Shown: positions 37,064 to 45,221 of the stretch, piece by piece
Layout of the letters: every line of letters begins with the position of its first letter
How positions within the stretch are numbered: position 1 is the first letter of the stretch
From: Pararhodobacter aggregans
Lineage (GTDB): Bacteria > Pseudomonadota > Alphaproteobacteria > Rhodobacterales > Rhodobacteraceae
NCBI RefSeq assembly: GCF_003075525.1
Contig: NZ_QDDR01000005.1
Coordinates: 186,001 to 250,000 of the forward strand
Reading direction: 5' to 3'
DNA length: 64,000 nucleotides
Translations under genes and position numbers: made by a program
The notes under the pieces: model-generated
What the model was told of the DNA's origin: nothing
Database searches by the model: none
What the model saw: the letters and a program-made list of their open reading frames with translations, nothing else

Positions 37064-37084
37064 GGCCCCCGTCAGCCGGGGGCC
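37064..37084. other. Stem-loop between binding-protein and permease genes
   Basis: Perfect 8-bp stem (37064-37071 with 37077-37084), 5-base loop, no T tract. It sits just after the binding-protein stop, in the same relative place as stem-loops that stabilise binding-protein mRNA in other importer operons; the role here is inferred. Confidence 0.55.
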
Positions 37085-37104
37085 TGTCGTCGCATGTCTT
37101 CGGC

Positions 37105-38145
37105 TTACATGCCGAAGGTTTCGTTCCAGCGGTCCAGCCAGCGGTCGCGGGCCGGGTTCAGCTGCGAATAGTCGATGCGCTGCAGGCTGTCGATCTGCTC
37201 TTGCCCATAGGTCCACATGCCCGCGGCTTCCGGCGACAGCTCGACCGTGGCGTTGACCGGGGCATCGACGCCCTGCTCGGCCAGCTGGCGCTGGATATCC
37301 GCCGAGAGGACGAAGTTGATGAACTGATGCGCCAATTCCACGTTCTCGGAGCCGGTGGGGATGTTGATCGTGTTCAGCACGGCGATCTCGCCATCCGTGA
37401 GCGTCGCCCATTCAATGGTCGGCACCGCGTCGCGCAACCGGCCCAGCGTGAAGTCCTGGGTCATCGACACCGAGATCTCGCCGGTCGAGAAGAGGTTAAT
37501 CATCTCGGAGCCGGTGTTGTAATTGGTGACGATATTCGGCGCCAGCTCGGCCAGCGCGGCAAAGGTCGCGTCTTCATCGGTATAGGCATCGACCCCCGCG
37601 TGGCGCCCGGCCTGCAGCACGACCATGGGGCCGGCGGTGGTGGTGATGTTGGGCAGCGACAGCGAGCTTGCCAGATCCGCGCGCCACAGGTCGTTCCACG
37701 AGGTGATCGGCGGGTCGACGCGGGCCGCGTCATAGACCAGCCCGATGCGGCCCACGGTATAGGCCGGGCCGAACTCGCCCTGCGGCGCCTGGGCCAGGTC
37801 ATAGAGTTCGGCGATGTTCGGCACCTGCGCCCGGTCGATGGGCTGGAAGAGCCCCTGCTCGATCCCGGCCTGGCTGTAGCTGTCGGTCAGGTAGATGACA
37901 TCCACCCCGGCGCCCGAGCGCATCGCCAGACGGTTCAGCCGGTCGCCGTTGTTGCCGGTCTCGAACACGACTTCGCAGCCGCAGAGTTCCTGGAACGGGT
38001 TGACGATGATCTCCTGCATCTTGTCGCCGTTGAAGCCCCACCACGAGATGGTGAAGGTCGTGGCGCCGGCGGGCAGGGCGGCGAGGAGGGCGGCGGCGGA
38101 AATCGAGGACAGGGCAAGGCGCTGGTATCGGGGCATGGCAGACAT
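37105..38145 (-). CDS. Periplasmic substrate-binding protein, PotD/PotF-like (type II fold)
   Basis: 346 aa with a signal peptide (RLALSSISAAALLAALPAGA, cleaved near ATT). The mature protein starts FTISWWGFNGDKMQEIIVNP, with two Cys (CGC) near residue 55 that could form a disulfide or be a short chelate. Later: DVIYLTDSYSQAGIEQGLFQ and PNITTTAGPMVVLQAGRHAG, the usual PotD layout. Either of two ATGs (38145, 38136) could start it. First component of the importer, following the adenine-deaminase-like gene by 102 bp, so likely to bind a purine or nucleoside; the family itself mostly binds polyamines, metals or thiamine. Confidence 0.87.
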   Translation of the reverse strand: MSAMPRYQRLALSSISAAALLAALPAGATTFTISWWGFNGDKMQEIIVNPFQELCGCEVVFETGNNGDRLNRLAMRSGAGVDVIYLTDSYSQAGIEQGLFQPIDRAQVPNIAELYDLAQAPQGEFGPAYTVGRIGLVYDAARVDPPITSWNDLWRADLASSLSLPNITTTAGPMVVLQAGRHAGVDAYTDEDATFAALAELAPNIVTNYNTGSEMINLFSTGEISVSMTQDFTLGRLRDAVPTIEWATLTDGEIAVLNTINIPTGSENVELAHQFINFVLSADIQRQLAEQGVDAPVNATVELSPEAAGMWTYGQEQIDSLQRIDYSQLNPARDRWLDRWNETFGM

Positions 38146-38247
38146 CCGCTGTGGAAGGGGTGGCAGGGGCGCCCGGGCGGGCGGCCTCGGCCGGCAGGCT
38201 AAGGGCGTGTCAGCGTCAATGCAAGCGGTCCCGCCCGGCGTTCCGGG

Positions 38248-40110
38248 CTACCAGACCACCGGATGGGTCTGCCCGGTGGCCACATTGACGAAGCCCTCGG
38301 GCGCCAGCGGCGAGGGCGCGACCAGCACCCAGCGCCAGGGCGCGCAGGTCAGGGTGGCGAAGGCCAGACGCTCGGGGAAGCCCGGGAACCAGCGGGGGCT
38401 GAACGTGGGCTCGTACATCCACTCGATTTTCGCCCCTTCCGCATAGAGGCGCTGCATCTCGGCGTCGAGGGCCTCGGGCGGGCGGCAGGTCATCAGCCCG
38501 GCGATCTCGTAGCGGACGGTGGCGACCAGCTGCCCCTCGCGCACCAGCGCCCAGCCGCCTTGCAGATCGTTCAGGGCGTTGACGGCGATGGCCATTGCCT
38601 CATCCGACGACCCGACTGCCCAGATATTGTGCTTGTCATGTCCCATCGAACAGGCAAGTGCCGAATCGGGCGTCTTCGGTCCGGTGCCCAGCCAGAACAT
38701 GGCCGAGGTCCGCCCCTCGCCGGAAAAGCGGTCGACGATGGCGAATTTGGTGATGTTGCGGCTGGCGTCGCGCTGGACCTCGCTGTCCGCGACCGGCAGT
38801 TCGGCGGTCAGGAAATCGTCGGCCCAGTGGAAGGGTCTGAGCAACGCGGCCTGCATCGTCTGCCGCCCCGGTTCGGCCTTGATGGCGAAATCGGCGGCAA
38901 TCATCGGGCGGGTGATGTTCACGGTCCTGGTGGCCCAGTCCGGCCAGTCGATGCGGGGCACGGGTTTGAGATACCGCGCGCCCTCGGACACCTGTTCCCC
39001 ATCCGCCCAGACCTCGGCGATGGAGAGGGTGGGAAGGTCATCCAGCAGCACCAGATCGGCGAAGCGGCCGGGTGCGATGGAGCCGACCCAGGGCGTCAGC
39101 CGCATGTGGCGGGCGGGGTTCAGCGTGACCATCTGGATCGCGACCTCGGGCGCCAGCCCGGCCTCGATGGCGAGGCGCACGTTGTAATCCGTCGCCCCCA
39201 TCTTCATCGTGTCCGAGCAGGAGCGGTCATCGGTGGTCAGCGCGAATTGCGACCAGTCCTGAAGCCCTGCGGCCAGCAGCCCCTGGATCATCTCGCGCGC
39301 CGAATGGGGGCGCAGCTCCATGAAAAGGCCGCGGCGCAGCTTGTCCAGCACCTCCTCCGCCGTCCAGGCCTCGTGGTCGGACGCCAGCCCCGCAGCGGCG
39401 AAGGCGTTGATGTTGGGCAGGTCGCGGATGCCGGCCGCGTGCCCCTCGACCACGCCGCGGGCGGCGAAGGTGGCCTCGATCATGCCCCAGAGCCGGTCGT
39501 GCGAGGGGTTCTCGGGCGACCAGACGGCGGGCCAGTCCATCACCTCGTCAAGGCCCGCGACCATCAGGCTTTCCGACAGGAACGCCGCCTGTTCGTCCCT
39601 CCCGAAATACCCGCCGCCCCATTCATAGGCGGTGGGCGGCACGGCGGAACCGGGCAGGGGGAAGATCTTCTGCGGGCTGCCCGCCAGCCGCGCGGCCAGC
39701 CAGAAATCCAGCGTCTTGGCGCCGTTGACGTTGGAGAATTCGTGGCTCGCCTCGCAGGTCCAGGTGTTGCCATGGGGCAGGACCAGCGCGGCCTCCCATT
39801 CCGGCGAGACATGGCTCGATTCGATGTGCTTGTGTACCTCGCCGAAGCCCGGCACCGCCATCAGGTGGGAGCGGTCCAGGGTTTCCGCCGCCGTCCCGGG
39901 CCAGGAGCCGAAGGGCCCGACATAGGCGATGCGGCGCCCGGCGATGATGATTTCCTGATCCCTGAGCCACATGCGGGAATGCACGTCCAGCAGCCGCCCC
40001 ACCCGGACGCGCCGGTCAGCGGGCAGATCGCCCCGCGCCACACGGGTCAGGCGCTGGCGGATCGTCACCTCGTCCTTGGGGGAAATCAGCAGGTCGTCGG
40101 GAAGGGTCAT
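38248..40110 (-). CDS. ade: Adenine deaminase-like amidohydrolase
   Basis: 620-aa two-part enzyme matching bacterial adenine deaminase in length and order. Metal site HKHIESSHVSPEWEAALVLP, VVEGHAAGIRDLPNINAFAA, LASDHEAWTAEEVLDKLRRG, FALTTDDRSCSDTMKMGATD, an Ade-type second half starting around ADFAIKAEPGRQTMQ and containing MGHDKHNIWAVGSSDEAMAI. It would convert adenine to hypoxanthine and ammonia. Oddities: the canonical GFIDAHxHIES reads GFGEVHKHIES, and the block usually ending in DPHEI reads CEASHEFSNVNG, so activity on another purine-like compound is possible. Starts 4 bp inside the preceding nucleoside hydrolase gene. Confidence 0.85.
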   Translation of the reverse strand: MTLPDDLLISPKDEVTIRQRLTRVARGDLPADRRVRVGRLLDVHSRMWLRDQEIIIAGRRIAYVGPFGSWPGTAAETLDRSHLMAVPGFGEVHKHIESSHVSPEWEAALVLPHGNTWTCEASHEFSNVNGAKTLDFWLAARLAGSPQKIFPLPGSAVPPTAYEWGGGYFGRDEQAAFLSESLMVAGLDEVMDWPAVWSPENPSHDRLWGMIEATFAARGVVEGHAAGIRDLPNINAFAAAGLASDHEAWTAEEVLDKLRRGLFMELRPHSAREMIQGLLAAGLQDWSQFALTTDDRSCSDTMKMGATDYNVRLAIEAGLAPEVAIQMVTLNPARHMRLTPWVGSIAPGRFADLVLLDDLPTLSIAEVWADGEQVSEGARYLKPVPRIDWPDWATRTVNITRPMIAADFAIKAEPGRQTMQAALLRPFHWADDFLTAELPVADSEVQRDASRNITKFAIVDRFSGEGRTSAMFWLGTGPKTPDSALACSMGHDKHNIWAVGSSDEAMAIAVNALNDLQGGWALVREGQLVATVRYEIAGLMTCRPPEALDAEMQRLYAEGAKIEWMYEPTFSPRWFPGFPERLAFATLTCAPWRWVLVAPSPLAPEGFVNVATGQTHPVVW

Positions 40111-41048
40111 GCGGATACCGAAGCGGAATAAAGGGCGATGACGCGGGCGAGGTCGCAGCGGCGGACCAACGTGACGGGCGGGGTGCCGAGGCGGCCCGAG
40201 GGGTCCACGACGACCATCCCGCGCGTCAGGCCGGGGGCGAGCGAGACGGCGAGCGAGGCCTTCAGGCTGTCGGTGACGATGCCGGGGTCGATCAGCACCG
40301 CCGCCGCCAAGGGGTCGACGAAGCGGAAATACTCCTTGCCGGTGAAGCCCTTGATGACCCGCATCGCATGGGCGGACAGGGCCGCCGAGAACCGCGCAAG
40401 GTCGCCGTCCGGCAGGCCAGCAAACAGCGCCGCCACCTGATCGCCCGGCATCCGGTTATCGGCGCAGGCCTCCCACGGGACCAGCGTGCAATCGAGGCCC
40501 GCGGTCAGCACGATCTGCGCCGCCTCGGGGTCGGCGTAGATGTTGAACTCGGCGGCAGGGGTGACGTTGCCCCGCCCGTCGATGGTGCCGCCCATGATGA
40601 CCAGCCGGCCGACGCCCGCCGCACACTCGGGCGCCTGCCGCAGGACCAGCGCGAGGTTGGTGAGGGGGCCGATCATCATCAGATCGACCTTCCGGCCCCC
40701 GGCGATGGCGGCGCGCAGCTCGGCGATCAGGAAGCCCACCGCATCCTCGCCAGCCGGTTCGGGCAGCGTCGCGGGGCGGGGGGCGCCGCCCAGACCGTCC
40801 TCGCCATGGATCTCGCGCGCGGCGATCGGCGGGTTTATCAGCGCCGCCGCCGCGCCCTTGTGGACCGGTACCTCGGGCACGCCGCCATGGGCCAGAACGC
40901 TCAGGATATTGCCGGTCGCGGTGTCCAGATCGACGTTGCCGAAGACCGTCGTCACCGCATCGGGCACATGCCCCGCGGCGATCAGCATCAGCAATGCCTG
41001 CGCGTCATCCACGCCGCCATCGGTATCGAGGATCAATCTGTTTCGCAT
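40107..41048 (-). CDS. Nucleoside hydrolase (IUNH family), second copy
   Basis: 313 aa. Metal cluster LILDTDGGVDDAQALLMLIA at the N-terminus, AVTTVFGNVDLDTATGNIL, DLMMIGPLTNLALVLRQAPE, GGTIDGRGNVTPAAEFNIYA (ribose contacts) and FRFVDPLAAAVLIDPGIVTD near the end. It differs clearly from the copy at 32143 and has DGGVDD for the more common DPGxDD, so the two may split purine and pyrimidine nucleosides. First gene of the minus-strand salvage operon; the promoter should lie in 41049-41252. Confidence 0.91.
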   Translation of the reverse strand: MRNRLILDTDGGVDDAQALLMLIAAGHVPDAVTTVFGNVDLDTATGNILSVLAHGGVPEVPVHKGAAAALINPPIAAREIHGEDGLGGAPRPATLPEPAGEDAVGFLIAELRAAIAGGRKVDLMMIGPLTNLALVLRQAPECAAGVGRLVIMGGTIDGRGNVTPAAEFNIYADPEAAQIVLTAGLDCTLVPWEACADNRMPGDQVAALFAGLPDGDLARFSAALSAHAMRVIKGFTGKEYFRFVDPLAAAVLIDPGIVTDSLKASLAVSLAPGLTRGMVVVDPSGRLGTPPVTLVRRCDLARVIALYSASVSA

Positions 41049-41150
41049 CGCTCACCTTTCCGCGCCCGGGGTCTGACTTTGCCCAAGCCCGCGCGTTTGT
41101 CCATGCCCCGCCGATGCCCCCGCTGCGTCGCAGGTTCCCTGAGATTTGAT

Positions 41151-41173
41151 ATTGTGTATATCCGAAATACAAT
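41151..41173. promoter_or_regulatory. Imperfect dyad in divergent promoter region
   Basis: ATTGTGTAT (41151-41159) and ATACAAT-type right arm (41165-41173), 7 of 9 positions symmetric, 5-base centre. It is the only AT-rich patch in the 204-bp gap between the salvage operon (minus) and the amidohydrolase (plus). Candidate operator, perhaps for the IclR protein at 42273; also may overlap promoter elements. Confidence 0.4.
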
Positions 41174-41252
41174 GTTGAATGACGCGGCCCGCATCAGGCG
41201 CGGGTGGCGCGTGCCCCGCACGCGGCCGGATTTCGCCGCCCGGGAGGAGCGC

Positions 41253-42269
41253 ATGAAAAAGATCGACGTTTTCAACCACATCTGGCCCGAGCCGTTTTTC
41301 AACGCGCTGATCAAGCAGATCGGCTCGATGAGCGACATGACCAAGCGGTCGGGCGATGTGCCGATGATGACCGACCTCGACCGCCGGTTCGAGGTGATGG
41401 ACATGTTCGGCGAGGATTACTGCCAGATCCTGTCGCTGGCCTCGCCGCCCCTGGAAAAGTTCGGCGATCCGGCGATCGCGCTGGAGCTGTCGAGGATCGG
41501 CTCGGATTCGATGGCGGAACTGTGCCAGAAATACCCCGACCGCTTCCCCGGTTTCGTCGGCACCGCGCCGATCACCCACCCCGAGGGGATGGTGACGGAA
41601 TCAAAGCGCGCCATCGAGGAGCTGGGCGCGGTCGGCATGCAGATCTTCACCAATGTGAACGGCACCGCGCTGGACCTGCCCGCCTATGCGCCCTTCTTCG
41701 AATACATGAACAGCGTCGGCAAGCCGATCTGGCTGCACCCGGCGCGGGGTCAGGATTTCGCCGATTACAAGACCGAGAGCCGCTCGGAATACGAGATCTT
41801 CTGGACCTTCGGCTGGCCCTACGAGACCTCGGCGGCGATGGCGCGCATGGTCTTCTCGCAATTCTTCGACAAATGGCCGGACCTCAAGATCATCACCCAC
41901 CACGCGGGCGGCATGATCCCCTATTTCGAGGGCCGCGTCGGCCCCGGCTGGGACCAGATGGGCAAGCGCACCTCGGACCGCGACCTGAGCGTGGTGCGGA
42001 CCGCGCTGAAGCGGCCGCATCTGGAATATTTCAAGGAATTCTATGCCGATACCGCCTCCTTCGGCTCGCGCAAGGCGATCGAGCACGCCATCGAATTCTT
42101 CGGCGAGAGCCGGGTGCTCTTCGCCTCCGACGCGCCCTTCGATCCCGAAGGCGGGCCCTATTACATCCGCGAGACCATCAACCTGATCGAGCGGATGGAC
42201 ATCTCGGACGAACTGCGCCGCAAGATCTTTCAGGACAACGCGGTCGCGCTGCTGGGCCTCAAGCTCTGA
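41253..42269 (+). CDS. Amidohydrolase-2 family protein (ACMSD/decarboxylase-like)
   Basis: 338-aa TIM-barrel metalloprotein of the aminocarboxymuconate-semialdehyde decarboxylase group, which hydrolyses or decarboxylates aromatic-derived acids. N-terminus MKKIDVFNHIWPEPFFNALI; later PIWLHPARGQDFADYKTESR, LKIITHHAGGMIPYFEGRVG and VLFASDAPFDPEGGPYYIRE (metal Asp). In ACMSD the N-terminal motif is DxHxH; here the first His is Phe (D5-V-F7-N-H9). A GGGAGGAG ribosome-binding site marks the ATG at 41253; the frame is open far upstream but only antisense to the nucleoside hydrolase. The stop is 3 bp from the convergent IclR gene's stop. Confidence 0.86.
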   Translation: MKKIDVFNHIWPEPFFNALIKQIGSMSDMTKRSGDVPMMTDLDRRFEVMDMFGEDYCQILSLASPPLEKFGDPAIALELSRIGSDSMAELCQKYPDRFPGFVGTAPITHPEGMVTESKRAIEELGAVGMQIFTNVNGTALDLPAYAPFFEYMNSVGKPIWLHPARGQDFADYKTESRSEYEIFWTFGWPYETSAAMARMVFSQFFDKWPDLKIITHHAGGMIPYFEGRVGPGWDQMGKRTSDRDLSVVRTALKRPHLEYFKEFYADTASFGSRKAIEHAIEFFGESRVLFASDAPFDPEGGPYYIRETINLIERMDISDELRRKIFQDNAVALLGLKL

Positions 42270-42272
42270 GGC

Positions 42273-43100
42273 TCAGGCCCTGACGCGCGGCGCGTAGCCC
42301 AGGCGCCGCGACAAACGGCCGGTGGTCTCCAGCAAGACGCTGGTGACCGCCTTTGCCTTGGTGCCGGTCATCGACTTGTCGGATCCCAGCACCGTGACCG
42401 TCGCCGCGATCTGGCCGGAATGGTCGAAGACCGGCGCGGCCATGGCGGCGAAATTGGCGTTGATGTTGTTCTTCGAGGTGGCAAAGCCGCGCTCGCGGAC
42501 GCTCTGGATCAGCGCCTCCAGCCGCTCGCTATCGGCGATGAGGTCGGGGTTCAGCGTCCAGTTCTCCTCGCTCAGCCGGGCGCTGTTGCGCTCCTCGTCC
42601 AGGATCGGCGCGGTCACGCCGCGGTCGAGCCAGGCCAGGAACACCTGCCCCGTGGCGGAGGCGGTCAGCGGCAGGACATAGCCCAGCCGCACGGCCAGCG
42701 AGCCCTGCCGGTGGCCGTCGACCTTCGACACGATCCCCGGCCCCCGGTTGCCCCAGAGCGACAGATAGGTGGCAAAGCCGGTCGCCGCCTGCAAGACGCC
42801 CAGTTCCTCGCGCGCGAGGTCGACGATATCGACCTGCCGGATCGCCGAATGGCCCAGCTGGATGGCAAAGGCGCCGAGGCCGTAATGGCCGGTATGCGGA
42901 TCCTGCCGCACCAGCCCCTCGCGGATGAAGCTGACGAGGTAGAGATGCGCTTTCGACGGCGGCATGCCGGCAGCAGCGGCGATGTCGCGCAGCGGCATCG
43001 GGCCATCGGCGGCCTCCATGGCGCGGATCACCTTGAAGCCCACCTCGATGGACTGGATGCGCCGCTGCGACCAATCCTCGTCTTTATCGCCCTTCTTCAT
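42273..43100 (-). CDS. IclR-family transcriptional regulator, second
   Basis: 275 aa. HTH: IQSIEVGFKVIRAMEAADGP, PLRDIAAAAGMPPSKAHLYL, REGLVRQDPHTGHYGLGAFA; effector domain: YLSLWGNRGPGIVSKVDGHR, AVRLGYVLPLTASATGQVFL and FAAMAAPVFDHSGQIAATVT. I use the ATG at 43100; a GTG at 43142 adds 14 residues without motif support. It lies between two amidohydrolase genes of the same superfamily and probably controls one or both, sensing an aromatic or heterocyclic acid. It is only distantly similar to the IclR protein at 17967. Confidence 0.9.
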   Translation of the reverse strand: MKKGDKDEDWSQRRIQSIEVGFKVIRAMEAADGPMPLRDIAAAAGMPPSKAHLYLVSFIREGLVRQDPHTGHYGLGAFAIQLGHSAIRQVDIVDLAREELGVLQAATGFATYLSLWGNRGPGIVSKVDGHRQGSLAVRLGYVLPLTASATGQVFLAWLDRGVTAPILDEERNSARLSEENWTLNPDLIADSERLEALIQSVRERGFATSKNNINANFAAMAAPVFDHSGQIAATVTVLGSDKSMTGTKAKAVTSVLLETTGRLSRRLGYAPRVRA

Positions 43101-43154
43101 GCCTGTCCCCGGCCCGTTTCGACCTGTTCTACCCGGCTTCACGGGGGGAATCCA

Positions 43155-44390
43155 TCACAGGGTCTTTACGGGCCGCGGATCGAGGCCGAAGAGTTTCGCC
43201 GCGTTGAGCCCGAGGATGTTGCGCTTGGCCTGTTCGCTGAGGAACGGCAGGTCGTAGATCTCCTGCGGGAGGTCGAAGTCGAAGTGCGGCCAGTCGGAGG
43301 CAAAGAGCAGCTGGCTCTCGGCGTTTATCATCTCCAGCGTGACTTGCAGCGCCTTCATGTTCACGGTTTCCATCGGCTGGGTCGTGTACCAGCAGTGTTC
43401 GCGCATGTATTCCGACGGCAGGCGTTTCAACTGCGGCGCCTCGGAGGGGCGCATCAGGTACTGGTCATCGAGCCGCTGCATCAGGAACGGCACCCAGGCC
43501 AGCCCGCTTTCCACCCAGATGCTTTTGAGCTTCGGAAAACGCTCGGGGATGCCGTTCAGGATCCAGTTGGTCATGTGGACCATGTTGCACCAGGCGAACC
43601 CCAGCGCATGCATGCCCAGGAACCGGTTCACGGTCGCCAGCGACGGGTCCTGCCAGTGATAGGCGGCGTGGAACGCGACGGGTTTGCCCAGCTCCTCCAG
43701 CATCGCATAGCAGCGCATGTAATCGTTGTGGTGCAGCGCCTTGTGGCGGACCGAAGGCACGCAGAAGCCGATCACCCCGGGCTGGTCGGCGAATTCGCCG
43801 ATCATCGCCTCGGCCTCGCGCGGGGTGTTGAAGGGCAGATAGGCCAGCGTCTTGATGCGGTTGTCCACCTTCAGCACATTGTCGATGAGCCAGTGGTTGT
43901 AGGCGCGGGACAGATGCACCTCCATCTCGGGCTGCGGATGCAGGCCGAGGGTCAGCATCGGCGTGGGGAAGAGGACCATGTAGTCGATCCCCAGCGCCTG
44001 CATCGCCCGGCGGGTCAGCGTCACGTCGCGGTGGACTGACGTGTCGTCCACCGGCTCGCGCACCCCCGCCTGATGCGGGATGCAGCCGCCCACGTCCTGA
44101 TACTTCAGCCCCGCGTCGCCGTTCAGCCCATAGGGCGCGCCGCCGGTCTTTTCCTGATGGAACAACATCGCCTGATGGCGGATCACCGGGTCCTCGATGT
44201 ACCGGACCATCTCGTGCCAGTTCACCGTCTCGACATGATGCGCGTCGACGTCGCAAATCAGCCAGTCCTGAAAGCCGCGTTTCCGTGCCCCTTGCTGGGC
44301 GTGGCGCAGCACCTCGCGCGTGTCGGTGAAGACGTCGATTTCCTGCACGGGCAGGGGGCGGGCGGCGGGGATCGGTTTGGCGTCCATCAC
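43155..44390 (-). CDS. Amidohydrolase-2 family protein (LigW/ACMSD superfamily)
   Basis: 411-aa TIM-barrel protein. The N-terminal extension (about 45 residues) precedes the metal motif DWLICDVDAHHVETVNWHEM; further on YMVLFPTPMLTLGLHPQPEM, KPVAFHAAYHWQDPSLATVN, ESGLAWVPFLMQRLDDQYLM and LLFASDWPHFDFDLPQEIYD (metal Asp). The DxDAHH and SDWPHxDFD signs are those of members found with aromatic-degradation genes. Its ATG overlaps the stop of the small unknown gene (ATGA), so Rieske protein, unknown protein and this enzyme are one transcript. Decarboxylase or hydrolase; substrate unknown. Confidence 0.87.
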   Translation of the reverse strand: MMDAKPIPAARPLPVQEIDVFTDTREVLRHAQQGARKRGFQDWLICDVDAHHVETVNWHEMVRYIEDPVIRHQAMLFHQEKTGGAPYGLNGDAGLKYQDVGGCIPHQAGVREPVDDTSVHRDVTLTRRAMQALGIDYMVLFPTPMLTLGLHPQPEMEVHLSRAYNHWLIDNVLKVDNRIKTLAYLPFNTPREAEAMIGEFADQPGVIGFCVPSVRHKALHHNDYMRCYAMLEELGKPVAFHAAYHWQDPSLATVNRFLGMHALGFAWCNMVHMTNWILNGIPERFPKLKSIWVESGLAWVPFLMQRLDDQYLMRPSEAPQLKRLPSEYMREHCWYTTQPMETVNMKALQVTLEMINAESQLLFASDWPHFDFDLPQEIYDLPFLSEQAKRNILGLNAAKLFGLDPRPVKTL

Positions 44391-44725
44391 GGGGCTTTCA
44401 TCTCGTCAGGGCGGTGGCGGAACCACAGGGCCAGTTCCATCGGGCTGAGGTGCTGGGCGCGCAGCAGTTCCGAGACGGCGGTCAAGAGTTCCGTGGCGCT
44501 GACCCGGTCGCCGCGGCCGGTCAGGGGCGAAAAGGTCCGCTCCTCGCCGTCCGACTTGGCGGCATAGAGCCGGATCGCCGCGGTCATCAGCTGCGCCACC
44601 GCCTCGTCCGAGACCCGCGCCGCCTCGCCCCCCGCGACCAGCGCGACCGAGGCCTCGTCGATGGCCCGCGCGGCCTCGTCGATCCAGCCGTAGGGGTCGT
44701 TCTTCAGGGGATCAGAGGCTGACAT
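44387..44725 (-). CDS. Uncharacterised 112-aa protein in Rieske-amidohydrolase operon
   Basis: I do not recognise this protein. It has 112 residues, is predicted to be soluble and mostly helical (IDEAARAIDEASVALVAGGE, SDEAVAQLMTAAIRLYAAKS, TELLTAVSELLRAQHLSPME), and has no Cys and no signal peptide. The end MELALWFRHRP is a compact basic/aromatic tail. It overlaps the Rieske gene by 14 bp at its start and the amidohydrolase by 4 bp at its end, so it is certainly a translated part of this three-gene unit. A small structural or accessory subunit for the Rieske protein or amidohydrolase is one possibility. Confidence 0.75.
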   Translation of the reverse strand: MSASDPLKNDPYGWIDEAARAIDEASVALVAGGEAARVSDEAVAQLMTAAIRLYAAKSDGEERTFSPLTGRGDRVSATELLTAVSELLRAQHLSPMELALWFRHRPDEMKAP

Positions 44726-45077
44726 AGACCACGCCCCCGTCCTCGCGCAGCCGGGCCGGCCTGAGCCGCATCGCCGCGCGGCCCTGACAGCGGCCGGTTT
44801 CCAGGTCGAATTCGTAGCCGTGCCAGGGGCAGACGAGGTGCGGCTCGTCCTCGGCATAGGCCAGCAGCCGCGTGGTGCCATCGGCCGCCACGGGTTCGAT
44901 GACGCGGGCATAGATCCGGCCCTGACAGACCGGCCCCTGCCGGTGCGGGCAGACATTGTGCCAGGCAACCAGCGCGCCCTTGAGGCGGAAGACCCCCACC
45001 TCGATCCCGTCGCAATCGACCACCAGCCGGCCACCTTCGGCAATCGCCTCGGCGGGGCCCACGCAGTACTCCTGCAT
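44712..45077 (-). CDS. Rieske [2Fe-2S] ferredoxin-type protein
   Basis: 121-aa soluble Rieske protein. Cluster ligands are visible in the two loops: C-x-H in NVCPHRQGPVCQG and C-x2-H in HLVCPWHGYEFDLETGRCQG, with the usual spacing. No membrane anchor. It could be the electron-transfer ferredoxin of a ring-hydroxylating oxygenase, but no oxygenase alpha subunit or reductase lies nearby; alternatively it supports the amidohydrolase pathway. First gene of the minus-strand unit; divergent from the hotdog gene at 45222 with a 144-bp gap. Confidence 0.87.
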   Translation of the reverse strand: MQEYCVGPAEAIAEGGRLVVDCDGIEVGVFRLKGALVAWHNVCPHRQGPVCQGRIYARVIEPVAADGTTRLLAYAEDEPHLVCPWHGYEFDLETGRCQGRAAMRLRPARLREDGGVVYVSL

Positions 45078-45221
45078 CTCGCCTCCGTTCGATCATGTTG
45101 AACGCTATATGACATGGTTATCTTATCCGGTGTCGGTTGCGGCGCAATACCCCGCCGCATCGTATCAGCTTGCCTTACATTCCGCCGCGCCGTAGCGTGG
45201 CCTGAAACGGAGGAGGATCAG

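Noticed and set aside
45086-45116. Short inverted repeats CGTTC/GAACG and CATGT/ACATG between the Rieske and hotdog genes.
   Set aside because: Arms of 5 bp in a 144-bp gap are expected by chance; no second copy was found to support an operator.
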